64,000 nucleotides of DNA, from positions 1 to 64,000 of the forward strand of contig NZ_JAYMEM010000003.1 of the NCBI RefSeq assembly GCF_037029465.1. The letters are read 5' to 3'. This stretch comes from Mesoflavibacter sp037029465 (GTDB lineage: Bacteria; Bacteroidota; Bacteroidia; Flavobacteriales; Flavobacteriaceae). Position 1 is the first letter of the stretch. The number at the start of each line of letters is the position of its first letter. This document shows positions 24,409 to 33,702 of the stretch, piece by piece. The position numbers and the translations under genes are program-made. The notes beneath the pieces are model-generated. The model saw nothing but the letters and a program-made list of their open reading frames with translations, searched no databases and was not told the DNA's origin.

Positions 24409-25864
24409 TATTGCCATCATAGGATCTGGTTTTTCGGCGTTATCTGCTGCTTGTTATCTTGCAAAAGATGGACATAACGTTTCTATTTTTGAAAAAAACG
24501 ACACTGTTGGCGGACGCTGTAGACAATTTAAAAAAGAAGGTTTTACGTTTGATATGGGGCCAAGTTGGTATTGGATGCCCGACATTTTTGAAAAGTTTTT
24601 TAATGATTTTAATAAAACCACTTCAGATTTTTATCAACTAGATAAGCTTTCACCAGCTTATAAGATTTTTTTTAAAGATGAAATTATAACCATAGGTGAC
24701 ACACTTGATAAGATTTGTGAAGAATTTGAACGTATTGAAACAGGAAGCTCAATTCCGCTTAAAAAATTCATAAATAAAGCTGCTGATAATTATGATATCG
24801 CGATTAACAAAATTGTTTTAAAACCTGGAGTTTCGCCTTTAGAATTGGTTACAAAAGACACGGTTACGCGTCTTGATCAATTTTTTAAAACCATTAGCGG
24901 TGATGTTAGGCGCCAATTTAAAAACCCGAAATTAATTTCAACTTTAGAATTCCCGGTATTGTTTTTAGGCGCAAAACCTAGTAATACGCCATCGTTTTAT
25001 AGCTTTATGAATTATGCTGATTTTGGCTTAGGTACATGGCATCCTAAAGGTGGTATGTATCAAATTATTCTAGCAATGAAGCAACTTGCAGAAGAATTAG
25101 GTGTCACTATAAACGTAAATTCTAACGTTTCTAAAATTAATGTTGAAAATGGAAATGCTACTTCTATAACTGTCAACGATAAATCATTTGATTTTGATGT
25201 TGTCTTAAGCGGCGCAGATTATCATCATTCCGAAACGTTGTTAGATCAAAAACACCGCCAATACTCTGAAAAATATTGGGACAATAAGACTTTTGCTCCA
25301 TCATCCCTCCTATTTTATGTCGGTTTTGATAAAAAATTAAAAAATGTAAATCATCACAACTTGTTTTTCGATACAAATTTCGAAACACATGCTGAAGACA
25401 TTTATGACAATCCAAAATGGCCCAAAGAACCATTATTTTATGCCAACTTTCCTTCTGTAACTGATGATAGTATGGCTCCAAACGGAAAAGAAAATGGTTT
25501 TTTCTTAATACCAATTGCACCAAATTTAGAAGACACACCGCAATTACGAGAGCAATATTTTGACATCATAATCTCTCGTTTTGAAAAATTAACGCAACAA
25601 GACGTTAAAAATAATATTATCTTTCAAGAGAGCTTTTGTGTTAAAGATTTTATCGAAGCATATAATTCCTACAAAGGAAACGCATACGGAATGGCAAATA
25701 CGCTAACACAAACTGCCTTTCTAAGACCAAATTTAAAGAGTAAAAAAGTTAACAACCTCTACTTTACAGGACAATTAACTGTACCTGGTCCAGGAGTGCC
25801 ACCAGCACTTATTTCTGGAAAATTAGTAGCAGAATTAATCCAAAAACACCACCAAAAACTATGA
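24398..25864 (+). CDS. crtI: Phytoene desaturase
   Basis: Converts phytoene to lycopene in four desaturation steps. The 488 residues open with the dinucleotide-binding MKNNIAIIGSGFSALSAACYLAKDGHNVSIFEKN, followed by VGGRCR, and end with the bacterial CrtI signature LYFTGQLTVPGPGVPPALISGKL. ATG 24398 begins the Rossmann strand directly; a TTG two codons upstream is less likely. It overlaps the regulator gene by 11 bp and shares ATGA with crtB (25861-25864), so the genes form one translationally coupled operon. Confidence 0.96.
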   Translation: MKNNIAIIGSGFSALSAACYLAKDGHNVSIFEKNDTVGGRCRQFKKEGFTFDMGPSWYWMPDIFEKFFNDFNKTTSDFYQLDKLSPAYKIFFKDEIITIGDTLDKICEEFERIETGSSIPLKKFINKAADNYDIAINKIVLKPGVSPLELVTKDTVTRLDQFFKTISGDVRRQFKNPKLISTLEFPVLFLGAKPSNTPSFYSFMNYADFGLGTWHPKGGMYQIILAMKQLAEELGVTINVNSNVSKINVENGNATSITVNDKSFDFDVVLSGADYHHSETLLDQKHRQYSEKYWDNKTFAPSSLLFYVGFDKKLKNVNHHNLFFDTNFETHAEDIYDNPKWPKEPLFYANFPSVTDDSMAPNGKENGFFLIPIAPNLEDTPQLREQYFDIIISRFEKLTQQDVKNNIIFQESFCVKDFIEAYNSYKGNAYGMANTLTQTAFLRPNLKSKKVNNLYFTGQLTVPGPGVPPALISGKLVAELIQKHHQKL

Positions 25865-26700
25865 AAGCATTATTTGATTCTGTGTCGTACAACTGTAGTA
25901 AAGTTGTTACCACATCTTACAGTACGTCTTTTTCTTTAGCAACAAAAATGCTTGCAAAATCTATCAGACAGGATATTTACAATATTTATGGTTTTGTGAG
26001 GTTTGCTGATGAAATTGTAGATAGTTTTCATGATTTTGATAAAGAAACTTTATTTAATGATTTTGAAAAGGACTTAGAGCTTGCTTTAAAAAACAAAATA
26101 AGTCTAAACCCTATTTTAAACGCCTTTCAACACACTTATCACAAGCATAATATAGAAAAGCACATGATTGATGCGTTTATGAAAAGTATGAGATTAGACT
26201 TATCAAAAACAAAATATAAAACAGATCAAGAGTACAAAGACTATATTTATGGCTCTGCAGATGTGGTTGGTTTAATGTGTTTAAAAGTCTTTGTAAAAGG
26301 CGACAACGAACAATACGAAAAACTTAAAGACACAGCAATGTCTTTAGGTTCTGCTTTTCAAAAGGTAAACTTTTTACGTGATTTAAAAGCTGATCACGAA
26401 CTTTTAGATAGAACGTACTTCCCTAATACCGATTTAAATAATCTAACCGAAGAAGATAAACTTTTCATTATTAATGACATTGAAAACGATTTTAAAGAAG
26501 GTTTAAGTGGTATAAAACAATTACCTATAGAAGCTAAGTTTGGAGTTTTTATGGCTTATAGATACTATCACCAATTACTTAAAAAACTTAAAAAAACACC
26601 TGCTCTTGAAATTAAAAACACAAGAATTAGAGTGCCAAACTATAAAAAAGCCGAACTTTTAACCCGTAGTTATGTAAAGTATCAGCTAAATTTATTATAA
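25861..26700 (+). CDS. crtB: Phytoene synthase
   Basis: Joins two geranylgeranyl diphosphates into phytoene, the first committed carotenoid step. It has 279 residues, the usual length. The two Asp-rich metal-binding motifs are FVRFADEIVDSF (about 46-57, DxxxD type) and VNFLRDLKADHELLDRTYFP (about 168-187). The membrane-associated squalene/phytoene synthase fold is clear from YGFVRFADE and YCYGSADVVGLM-type sequence (YIYGSADVVGLM). It sits between crtI and crtZ in the operon. Confidence 0.96.
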   Translation: MKALFDSVSYNCSKVVTTSYSTSFSLATKMLAKSIRQDIYNIYGFVRFADEIVDSFHDFDKETLFNDFEKDLELALKNKISLNPILNAFQHTYHKHNIEKHMIDAFMKSMRLDLSKTKYKTDQEYKDYIYGSADVVGLMCLKVFVKGDNEQYEKLKDTAMSLGSAFQKVNFLRDLKADHELLDRTYFPNTDLNNLTEEDKLFIINDIENDFKEGLSGIKQLPIEAKFGVFMAYRYYHQLLKKLKKTPALEIKNTRIRVPNYKKAELLTRSYVKYQLNLL

Positions 26701-26706
26701 TTAGAT

Positions 26707-27156
26707 ATGAAAACATTGTATTGGATATTAATATTTTTAGGCACATTTTCTATAATGGAATTTATGGCATGGTTTACTCACAAATACATCATGCACGGTT
26801 TTTTATGGTCACTACATAAAGATCATCATTTAAAAGATCACGATAGTTGGTTTGAGCGTAATGATGCCTTTTTTATCTTCTATGCTATAGTAAGTATGAC
26901 GTGTTTCTATTTATGGAGCTACGAAAATATTTGGTACACACTGCCTATAGGTTTAGGCATCATGGCTTATGGTGCAGCTTACTTTTTAGTTCATGATATT
27001 TTTATCCATCAACGCTTTAAAATGTTTAGAAATGCTAATAATTGGTATGCACGCGGTGTAAGACGTGCACACAAAATTCACCATAAACATATCGGCAAAG
27101 AAGATGGTGAAAACTTTGGCATGCTAGTCGTACCATTTAAGTACTTCAAAAAATAG
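26707..27156 (+). CDS. crtZ: Beta-carotene hydroxylase
   Basis: A membrane di-iron hydroxylase that adds the 3 and 3' hydroxyls of zeaxanthin. Its 149 residues carry the full histidine set: HKYIMH (25-30), HKDHH (37-41), HDIFIH (about 97-102) and HKIHHKH (about 122-128). About four hydrophobic segments alternate with these clusters. It lies 6 bp after crtB and 5 bp before the cyclase. With crtY downstream it predicts zeaxanthin as end product; no ketolase is present in this window. Confidence 0.95.
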   Translation: MKTLYWILIFLGTFSIMEFMAWFTHKYIMHGFLWSLHKDHHLKDHDSWFERNDAFFIFYAIVSMTCFYLWSYENIWYTLPIGLGIMAYGAAYFLVHDIFIHQRFKMFRNANNWYARGVRRAHKIHHKHIGKEDGENFGMLVVPFKYFKK

Positions 27157-27161
27157 ACTAA

Positions 27162-28301
27162 ATGTCTCAAAAACATTATGATTATATCATAGTTGGCAAT
27201 GGTTTAGCTGGTCTTCAATTAGCCTTAGCTTTTGCCAAAGATTCTTATTTTAATCATAAATCCATTGCTTTAATAGATGCTTCTTCTAAAACTGAAAATG
27301 ATAAAACCTGGAGTTTTTGGGAACAAGAGGATAGATCTTTTAGTCATTTAGCTTACCAGACTTGGCAACACGCAACTATCTTTGCAGAAGGCAAAAAAAT
27401 AAACTTAAATTTAAAACCTTACACTTACAAATCTATACGTGCAATAGATTTTTACACGGAAGCTAAAGCACAACTCAATCAGCAAGACAACATTACATTT
27501 TTAGTTGAAACCGTGACTTCTGTAAATGAAAAAGATATAGTTGAAATCACTACCGAAACAAACAACTACACTGCAAATCATGTTTTTGATAGCCGAATTC
27601 CTGACGCGTTTTTTAAAGACAAAAAAGCCATAACCTTAATACAACACTTTAAAGGTTGGATTATAGAAACTGAAGACAATGTTTTTAATGAAAACAGCTT
27701 TACAATGATGGATTATCGATTAAAAGATAATAATCAAACAGCCTTTATGTATGTCTTACCACATACAAAAAATAAAGCGTTAGTTGAATTTACTTATTTT
27801 ACCGAAAACACTGTCAAAAGTGACCATTACGATACCTATTTAAAACAATACATCTCAGAATATTTAAACATAAACAATTACAATATAGTTGAAACTGAAA
27901 TTGGTCAAATACCAATGACAACCTTTAATTTTGGAGCATTTAATACTTCAAAAGTCACTAAAATTGGTACAGGTGGTGGTTGGGTAAAAGGCTCAACAGG
28001 TTATTCTTTTAAACTTACAGAAAGAAAAGTGGCTAAAATTATTGAAAACATAAAGTCCAATCAACCAACAACAGAAGGACTCTTTAAAAGTAAATATAAA
28101 TTTTACGATAAAGTCTTTTTACAAGTTTTAAAAGACAATAACGAAAAAGGCGAGTGGATTTTTAAACAATTTTACAGTAAAAATAACACACCAACCATGT
28201 TTAAATTTTTAGATGAAGAATCTTCACTATTAGAAGATATTAAAATTATGTGGTCGCTATTTAGTTTCAGTTTTATTAAAGCTTTTTTTAAAACGCTTTA
28301 A
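27162..28301 (+). CDS. crtY: Lycopene beta-cyclase
   Basis: Closes both ends of lycopene into beta rings. The 379 residues begin with a flavin-binding loop DYIIVGNGLAGLQLALAF, then DDKTWSFWEQED-type sequence (NDKTWSFWEQED near 46) and the charged FDSRIPDAFF region (about 143), all typical of the bacterial CrtY family; GGWVKGSTGYSF near 275 is the conserved late motif. It is last in the operon and converges with the TlpA gene, overlapping by 4 bp. Confidence 0.94.
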   Translation: MSQKHYDYIIVGNGLAGLQLALAFAKDSYFNHKSIALIDASSKTENDKTWSFWEQEDRSFSHLAYQTWQHATIFAEGKKINLNLKPYTYKSIRAIDFYTEAKAQLNQQDNITFLVETVTSVNEKDIVEITTETNNYTANHVFDSRIPDAFFKDKKAITLIQHFKGWIIETEDNVFNENSFTMMDYRLKDNNQTAFMYVLPHTKNKALVEFTYFTENTVKSDHYDTYLKQYISEYLNINNYNIVETEIGQIPMTTFNFGAFNTSKVTKIGTGGGWVKGSTGYSFKLTERKVAKIIENIKSNQPTTEGLFKSKYKFYDKVFLQVLKDNNEKGEWIFKQFYSKNNTPTMFKFLDEESSLLEDIKIMWSLFSFSFIKAFFKTL

Positions 28302-28864
28302 TCCTTTAAAAGCTCATCTAAAGTTGCTCTAACTTTTTCTCCGTTCCAATTAGCTACTCCTGTTTTATCAATTACTATGTTTCCTTTTTTGTCAATTAAA
28401 AAAGTACGAGGTATGCTTGATACTTCAAAATTTGGATGACTTGACATAGGATAGTAAACATCTAAAGCATAGCCATTCTTTGTCAAGAATGCTTTTACTT
28501 TTTCTTTATCATCATTAGTAACAAATAAAAATTCAACTTTATTACTATAATCTTTATAAAGTTCATCTAAATCGGGCATTTCTGCAATACAAGGCGGACA
28601 CCAAGTTGCCCAAAAATTAATAAATACAACTTTGTTTTTAGCTGAAGACAAGTCGTAAATATCTCCGTTAATATCTTGTAATTTCCATTGATAAGTTTGC
28701 AACTGAATTTGTTCATCTTCGTCTTCAATACTCGGAGAAAATAAAGACAAGCCTTTTTGCAACTGTATTTGTATAAATTGTCTTGATTGCGGAATAATCA
28801 TCAAAACAATAAATAGTCCAAACAGAATATTACTTAATGATAGTTTTGGTTTTTTGGCTTTCAT
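28298..28864 (-). CDS. TlpA family thiol-disulfide oxidoreductase
   Basis: A 188-residue redox protein anchored to the inner membrane by one N-terminal helix (about 12-30), with its thioredoxin domain in the periplasm. The active site is FWATWCPPCIAEMPDL, Cys89 and Cys92. The downstream cis-Pro region is SIPRTFLIDKKGNI. Such proteins keep periplasmic thiols reduced, for example during cytochrome c maturation, but the partner is not indicated here. It faces away from aconitase's terminator. Confidence 0.9.
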   Translation of the reverse strand: MKAKKPKLSLSNILFGLFIVLMIIPQSRQFIQIQLQKGLSLFSPSIEDEDEQIQLQTYQWKLQDINGDIYDLSSAKNKVVFINFWATWCPPCIAEMPDLDELYKDYSNKVEFLFVTNDDKEKVKAFLTKNGYALDVYYPMSSHPNFEVSSIPRTFLIDKKGNIVIDKTGVANWNGEKVRATLDELLKD

Positions 28865-28882
28865 TTTAAATTATTTTAAACA

Positions 28883-28913
28883 AAAAACTCCTGAAATTTT
28901 CAGGAGTTTTTTT
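28883..28913 (-). terminator. Terminator of the aconitase gene
   Basis: AAAAAACTCCTGAAA and TTTCAGGAGTTTTTT form a near-loopless perfect hairpin with T runs on either strand. Its place just downstream of the aconitase stop marks it as that gene's terminator. Confidence 0.85.
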
Positions 28914-28931
28914 ATTTATTTCATCTTAAAA

Positions 28932-31199
28932 CTACGCGTTTTGTGCTGCAATTAAATTTAATGCAGAACCTGCTTTGTACCAAGCAATTTGAGCTTCGTT
29001 ATAAGTATGATTTACTTTTATAGTGTCTTTGCTTCCATCTGCATGAACAATCTCTATAGTTAGAGGTTTGTTAGGAGCAAATTCATTTAAATCTAAGAAG
29101 TTAAATGTATCATCTTCTTGAATTAAATCGTAATCTGCTTCATTATCAAATGTTAAACCTAACATCCCTTGTTTTTTAAGGTTTGTTTCGTGTATACGAG
29201 CAAAAGATTTTACAATTACAGCAGCAACACCTAAGTGACGAGGTTCCATTGCAGCATGTTCTCGTGAAGAACCTTCACCGTAATTATGATCTCCAACTAC
29301 AACCGTCCAAATACCTTCTTTTTTGTATTCGCGTTGTGTATCTGGTACGCCGCCATATTCACCAGTTAATTGGTTTTTAACAAAGTTTGTCTTTTTATTA
29401 AATGCATTTACTGCTCCAATTAAACAGTTGTTAGAGATATTATCTAAATGACCTCTAAAACGTAACCAAGGACCAGCCATACTAATATGGTCTGTAGTAC
29501 ATTTTCCAAATGCTTTAATTAATAATTTAGCACCTGTAATAGTATCTCCTATTGGCTCAAATGGCGTTAATAATTGTAATCTTTCAGAATCTTCAGCAAC
29601 TTTAACAACAACGCTACTTCCGTCTTCTTTTGGCTCTAAGTAACCGTTTTCTTTAACTTCAAAACCTTTTGGAGGTAATTCCCATCCTGTTGGTTCGTCT
29701 AACATTACTTCTTCCCCATTTTCATTAATTAACTTATCTGTCATTGGGTTAAAGTCTAAACGACCTGCAATTGCAATAGCAGCTGTTAATTCTGGAGATG
29801 CCACAAATGCGTGTGTATTTGGGTTACCATCTGCACGCTTAGCAAAGTTTCTGTTAAAAGAGTGAACAATACTGTTTTTTGGTGCATTTTTAGGATCGCT
29901 ATATCTTGCCCATTGACCAATACATGGTCCACAAGCGTTAGTAAATATTTTAGCGTCTAATTTTTCAAAAATACCTAAAATACCATCTCTATCTGCTGTA
30001 TATCGTACTTGCTCAGAACCAGGATTGATACCAAATTCTGCTTTCGTTTTTAAGTTTTTATCTAAAGCTTGTTGTGCAATAGAAGATGCACGTGATAAAT
30101 CTTCGTAAGAAGAGTTAGTACAAGATCCAATTAATCCCCATTCTACTTGTAAAGGCCATTCGTTTTCTGTTGCCTTTTTAGTCATTTCTTCACCAACTGG
30201 TGTAGATAAATCTGGAGTAAAAGGTCCGTTTAATAACGGATTTAATTCTGTTAAGTTAATTTCAATAACTTGATCAAAATATTGTTCTGGGTTAGCATAA
30301 ACTTCAGGATCTGCAGTTAAATACTCACGTACTTTGTTGGCTGCATCAGCTACATCAGATCTATCTGTTGCACGTAAGTAACGCTCCATAGAATCGTCAT
30401 ATCCAAAAGTAGAAGTAGTTGCTCCTATTTCTGCTCCCATATTACAAATGGTTCCTTTTCCTGTACAAGACATAGATGTTGCTCCAGGACCAAAATACTC
30501 TACAATTGCACCAGTACCACCTTTTACGGTTAATATTTCGGCAACTTTTAAAATAACGTCTTTTGGCGCTGTCCAACCAGACAATTTACCTGTTAACTTA
30601 ACACCTATTAACTTAGGAAATTTAAGTTCCCAAGCCATTCCTGCCATTACGTCTACAGCATCTGCACCACCAACACCAATAGCTACCATACCTAATCCAC
30701 CAGCGTTAACGGTATGAGAATCTGTACCAATCATCATTCCTCCAGGGAACGCGTAGTTTTCTAATACTACTTGGTGAATAATACCTGCTCCTGGTTTCCA
30801 GAAGCCAATACCATATTTGTTAGAAACTGATTCTAAAAATTCAAAAACCTCTTTACTTACATCGTTTGCATGCTTTAAATCTTTTTCTGCACCATCTTTA
30901 GCTTGGATTAAGTGATCACAGTGCACAGTTGTAGGCACAGCAACTTTATCTTTTCCGGCTTGCATAAATTGCAATAATGCCATTTGTGCTGTTGCGTCTT
31001 GACAAGCAATTCTATCTGGTGCAAAATCTACATAATCTTTACCTCTTGTGAAAGCTGTTTTTGGTGTTTCGTCCCAAAGGTGATTGTATAAAATCTTTTC
31101 AGAAAGTGTTAAAGGTTTACCTACAACGTCACGAGCAGCGTCTACTCGTTCTGCCATTTGGCTATATACCTTTTTAATCATGTCAATATCAAATGCCAT
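28932..31199 (-). CDS. Aconitate hydratase
   Basis: A TCA-cycle enzyme isomerising citrate to isocitrate via a 4Fe-4S cluster. At 755 residues it is the mitochondrial-type (AcnA superfamily) form. The cluster cysteines are in LIGSCTNSSYED near 358 and NACGPCIGQW near 424-430. Substrate residues include the GTDSHTVNAGGLG motif near 160 and the swivelling-domain GDHNYGEGSSREHAAMEPRHLG near 640. The start MAFDIDMIKKVYSQM is usual for flavobacterial aconitase. It stands alone. Confidence 0.95.
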   Translation of the reverse strand: MAFDIDMIKKVYSQMAERVDAARDVVGKPLTLSEKILYNHLWDETPKTAFTRGKDYVDFAPDRIACQDATAQMALLQFMQAGKDKVAVPTTVHCDHLIQAKDGAEKDLKHANDVSKEVFEFLESVSNKYGIGFWKPGAGIIHQVVLENYAFPGGMMIGTDSHTVNAGGLGMVAIGVGGADAVDVMAGMAWELKFPKLIGVKLTGKLSGWTAPKDVILKVAEILTVKGGTGAIVEYFGPGATSMSCTGKGTICNMGAEIGATTSTFGYDDSMERYLRATDRSDVADAANKVREYLTADPEVYANPEQYFDQVIEINLTELNPLLNGPFTPDLSTPVGEEMTKKATENEWPLQVEWGLIGSCTNSSYEDLSRASSIAQQALDKNLKTKAEFGINPGSEQVRYTADRDGILGIFEKLDAKIFTNACGPCIGQWARYSDPKNAPKNSIVHSFNRNFAKRADGNPNTHAFVASPELTAAIAIAGRLDFNPMTDKLINENGEEVMLDEPTGWELPPKGFEVKENGYLEPKEDGSSVVVKVAEDSERLQLLTPFEPIGDTITGAKLLIKAFGKCTTDHISMAGPWLRFRGHLDNISNNCLIGAVNAFNKKTNFVKNQLTGEYGGVPDTQREYKKEGIWTVVVGDHNYGEGSSREHAAMEPRHLGVAAVIVKSFARIHETNLKKQGMLGLTFDNEADYDLIQEDDTFNFLDLNEFAPNKPLTIEIVHADGSKDTIKVNHTYNEAQIAWYKAGSALNLIAAQNA

Positions 31200-31388
31200 A
31201 TAGTGTAAATTTAGAATGTTAATTTATGTTTTAAAAAGTCCAACAAAAATACGAAATATTAGAGGAATTAAAAAATATATAACAAACAAGAATAAACATT
31301 GAATAAAATTCAAAGTTTTTAAATTTTTAAAGAATTAATTTATCAAAATGATAATTTTAAGTATAATAAAATAATAAATTAACAAGAT

Positions 31389-32528
31389 TTAAGTATCTCT
31401 ATATCGTTTTCGGAATAAGTTTTCTCTATAATTCAAAATAGGTTTTTCAAAAAAAGTATATAAAACATACGAAAGTGAAAATGAGAGCACCCAAAAAAAC
31501 ATCAAAATTAACAGTTTAACAAAAGAAGATAATCTTGAAACATCTAAAAAATACTGTATTGATAATAAAACTATTGAATAATTAACTAAATATAGTGAAT
31601 AGGACCATAAGCTAATTTTAGTGATAAAATTTAGCCCTTTGGTTTTCCAAGTTGAAAACACAGGAAAAAGCAATAAAATACTTATTGAAACTAAAGGCAA
31701 ATACCAAACGTTAAAAAAGAAAGTAAACTGATTGGGTTGCAACTGGTTTTTGTAAATGTAAAAATGAAGTCCTAAAAACAATATACAACCTAATCCAAAA
31801 CCTAACCATTTAATTTTAGACCAAAATACAGAATAATAGTAGCTAACAAAGGCTCCTAAAAATCCATAGTAAATACTATCTATTCTTGTAAAAACAGCTT
31901 TACGTAGTGAATGACTCCAGTTAAAATCATGAGGAGTATTTGTATAACTAAAATGAAATATCAATTTATTAATAATGAAATACCCTATCACCAAAAGTGT
32001 CATTAATAAAAACCACCATTTGTTAAGTTTTCTAAAGATAAAGGCAAAAAACATTAATAGTATTGGTCCTATTAAGTAAGCAAACTCTTCAATAGTTAAG
32101 CTCCAAGATTCTGTAAAAAAGTCTGGCATTCCTTCAAAGAAATTTTGAAGAAAAAAGAAGTATTGATACAACTGACTTGGTATTTCACTTTTATACAAAA
32201 AAGCTAAACCAATATTGACTAGTAAAATTAAATAGTAATTGGGTAATGTACGCAACCAACGACGTACCCAAAACTGAACAAAATGCTTTGATTGAGTTTG
32301 ATTGCTCTCTATGTGCTTAATAAGAATTGTGCCGATTAAAAATCCGCTTAACACAAAGAAAATATCAACACCAATAGTCCCAAAAAACTGAATAAACCTT
32401 AATCCTGTAGCTTCAGAATTTGGAAATAATAAAATTGTAGAATGTGAACAAAGAATAAGTAAAATAGCGACTGCTCTAACAACATCTAAACCAAAAACAC
32501 GATGTTTATATGTTGTAATCGCTTTCAA
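31389..32528 (-). CDS. Acyltransferase family 3 membrane protein
   Basis: A 379-residue integral membrane acyltransferase of the OafA/YrhL type. About ten hydrophobic helices are visible. The first contains the conserved motif GLDVVRAVAILLILCSHS, whose His is the usual catalytic base, and FWVRRWLRTLPNYY near 86 carries the family's Arg motif. Members O-acetylate polysaccharides, peptidoglycan or lipids; the substrate here is unknown. It is the last gene of a run with the GldL-like peptide and MoxR (17-bp and 1-bp gaps). Confidence 0.87.
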   Translation of the reverse strand: MKAITTYKHRVFGLDVVRAVAILLILCSHSTILLFPNSEATGLRFIQFFGTIGVDIFFVLSGFLIGTILIKHIESNQTQSKHFVQFWVRRWLRTLPNYYLILLVNIGLAFLYKSEIPSQLYQYFFFLQNFFEGMPDFFTESWSLTIEEFAYLIGPILLMFFAFIFRKLNKWWFLLMTLLVIGYFIINKLIFHFSYTNTPHDFNWSHSLRKAVFTRIDSIYYGFLGAFVSYYYSVFWSKIKWLGFGLGCILFLGLHFYIYKNQLQPNQFTFFFNVWYLPLVSISILLLFPVFSTWKTKGLNFITKISLWSYSLYLVNYSIVLLSIQYFLDVSRLSSFVKLLILMFFWVLSFSLSYVLYTFFEKPILNYRENLFRKRYRDT

Positions 32529-32545
32529 AATATGTTAAAGGATTT

Positions 32546-32740
32546 TTAGTACTTATTTCGGTAAATCTTAATCAATACAATAATAGCATAAAAAAGTGCA
32601 GCAAACTCTACGAAAGTTCCGATGGTTAAAATCACACTTCCGGATGGCCAATGCTGAATTTTAAATAACGCACCAACGATGGTTAATCCAAAACCAAGGA
32701 GTAATAAAATTAAGGGAATTAAAAACTTCTTTAAATTCAT
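32546..32740 (-). CDS. Small GldL-like membrane peptide
   Basis: A 64-residue protein with two membrane helices (about 7-25 and 36-60). The turn FKIQHWPSGSVIL matches the N-terminal motif of the gliding/T9SS motor protein GldL (FKIxHWPG-S). It lacks all later GldL sequence, so it is a paralogous fragment or a small family of its own. It begins 1 bp after moxR, so co-expression is expected. The role is unknown. Confidence 0.7.
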   Translation of the reverse strand: MNLKKFLIPLILLLLGFGLTIVGALFKIQHWPSGSVILTIGTFVEFAALFYAIIVLIKIYRNKY

Positions 32741-32741
32741 A

Positions 32742-33695
32742 TTAAAATAAATCTTTAATAATTTCTTCTATAGAAACACCTTCTGCTTCTGCTTTGTAGT
32801 TTTTAATCATTCTGTGACGTAAAATACTAGTAGCAACAGCTTGCACATTTTCTATATCTGGTGAAAATTTACCATTGATAGCAGCGTGTGTTTTTGCTGC
32901 TAAGATTAAGTTTTGTGATGCTCTTGGTCCTGCGCCCCAATCTACATATTGCTTTACTAAATCTGAAGCTGCTTCACTATTTGGTCTTGTTTTACCAACC
33001 ATTTTTACAGCATATTCTATAACATTGTCTGCCACAGGAATACGTCTTATTAGCTGCTGAAAATCTATAATTTCTTGCGCGGTAAATAGTGCGTTTACTG
33101 TTGGTTTTGCATCAGATGTTGTTGCTTTTACCACTTGTACTTCTTCTTCAAAAGTTGGGTATTCTAAATTAATGGCAAACATAAAACGGTCTAATTGTGC
33201 TTCTGGTAACGGATAGGTTCCTTCTTGCTCTATTGGGTTTTGTGTTGCTAAAACAAAGTATGGTAAATCTAATTTGTAATGATGCCCAGAAACAGTTACT
33301 GCTCTTTCTTGCATGGCTTCTAAAAGTGCTGCTTGTGTTTTTGGTGGTGTACGGTTAATCTCGTCTGCCAAAATAATATTTGAAAAAATTGGACCTTTTA
33401 TGAATTTAAAGTGTCTGTTTTCATCTAAAATTTCACTACCTAAAATATCGCTTGGCATCAAATCTGGCGTAAACTGAATGCGTTTAAAATCTAATCCTAA
33501 TGCTTGAGAAATAGTATTAACCATTAATGTTTTTGCTAATCCAGGCACACCAATTAATAAGGCATGTCCACCTGAAAAAATAGAAATTAATATTTGGTTA
33601 ACCACATCGTCTTGACCAACGATTACTTTGGCTACTTCTTTTTTTAAACTATTATATTTTGAGACTAGAGTTTTTACTGCAGTTACGTCTGACAT
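32742..33695 (-). CDS. MoxR family AAA+ ATPase
   Basis: A 317-residue AAA+ ATPase. Walker A is LIGVPGLAKTLM near 48 and Walker B is NIILADEINRTPPKTQAALLEAM near 110, with sensor 1 FVLATQNPIEQEGTYPLPEAQLDRF near 148, the classic MoxR signature. These proteins act as chaperones for metal-centre or envelope proteins, usually beside DUF58/VWA genes. Here those partners are absent and it follows the periplasmic PPIase genes, 7 bp from the SurA-like gene. Confidence 0.92.
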   Translation of the reverse strand: MSDVTAVKTLVSKYNSLKKEVAKVIVGQDDVVNQILISIFSGGHALLIGVPGLAKTLMVNTISQALGLDFKRIQFTPDLMPSDILGSEILDENRHFKFIKGPIFSNIILADEINRTPPKTQAALLEAMQERAVTVSGHHYKLDLPYFVLATQNPIEQEGTYPLPEAQLDRFMFAINLEYPTFEEEVQVVKATTSDAKPTVNALFTAQEIIDFQQLIRRIPVADNVIEYAVKMVGKTRPNSEAASDLVKQYVDWGAGPRASQNLILAAKTHAAINGKFSPDIENVQAVATSILRHRMIKNYKAEAEGVSIEEIIKDLF

Positions 33696-33702
33696 GTATG
33701 TT

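Noticed and set aside
25173..25538. Minus-strand ORF inside crtI
   Set aside because: Antisense shadow; the crtI frame is intact and conserved throughout.
23497..28301. Carotenoid operon as a horizontally acquired island
   Set aside because: Gene order and composition match ordinary flavobacterial pigment operons and no mobile element flanks it.
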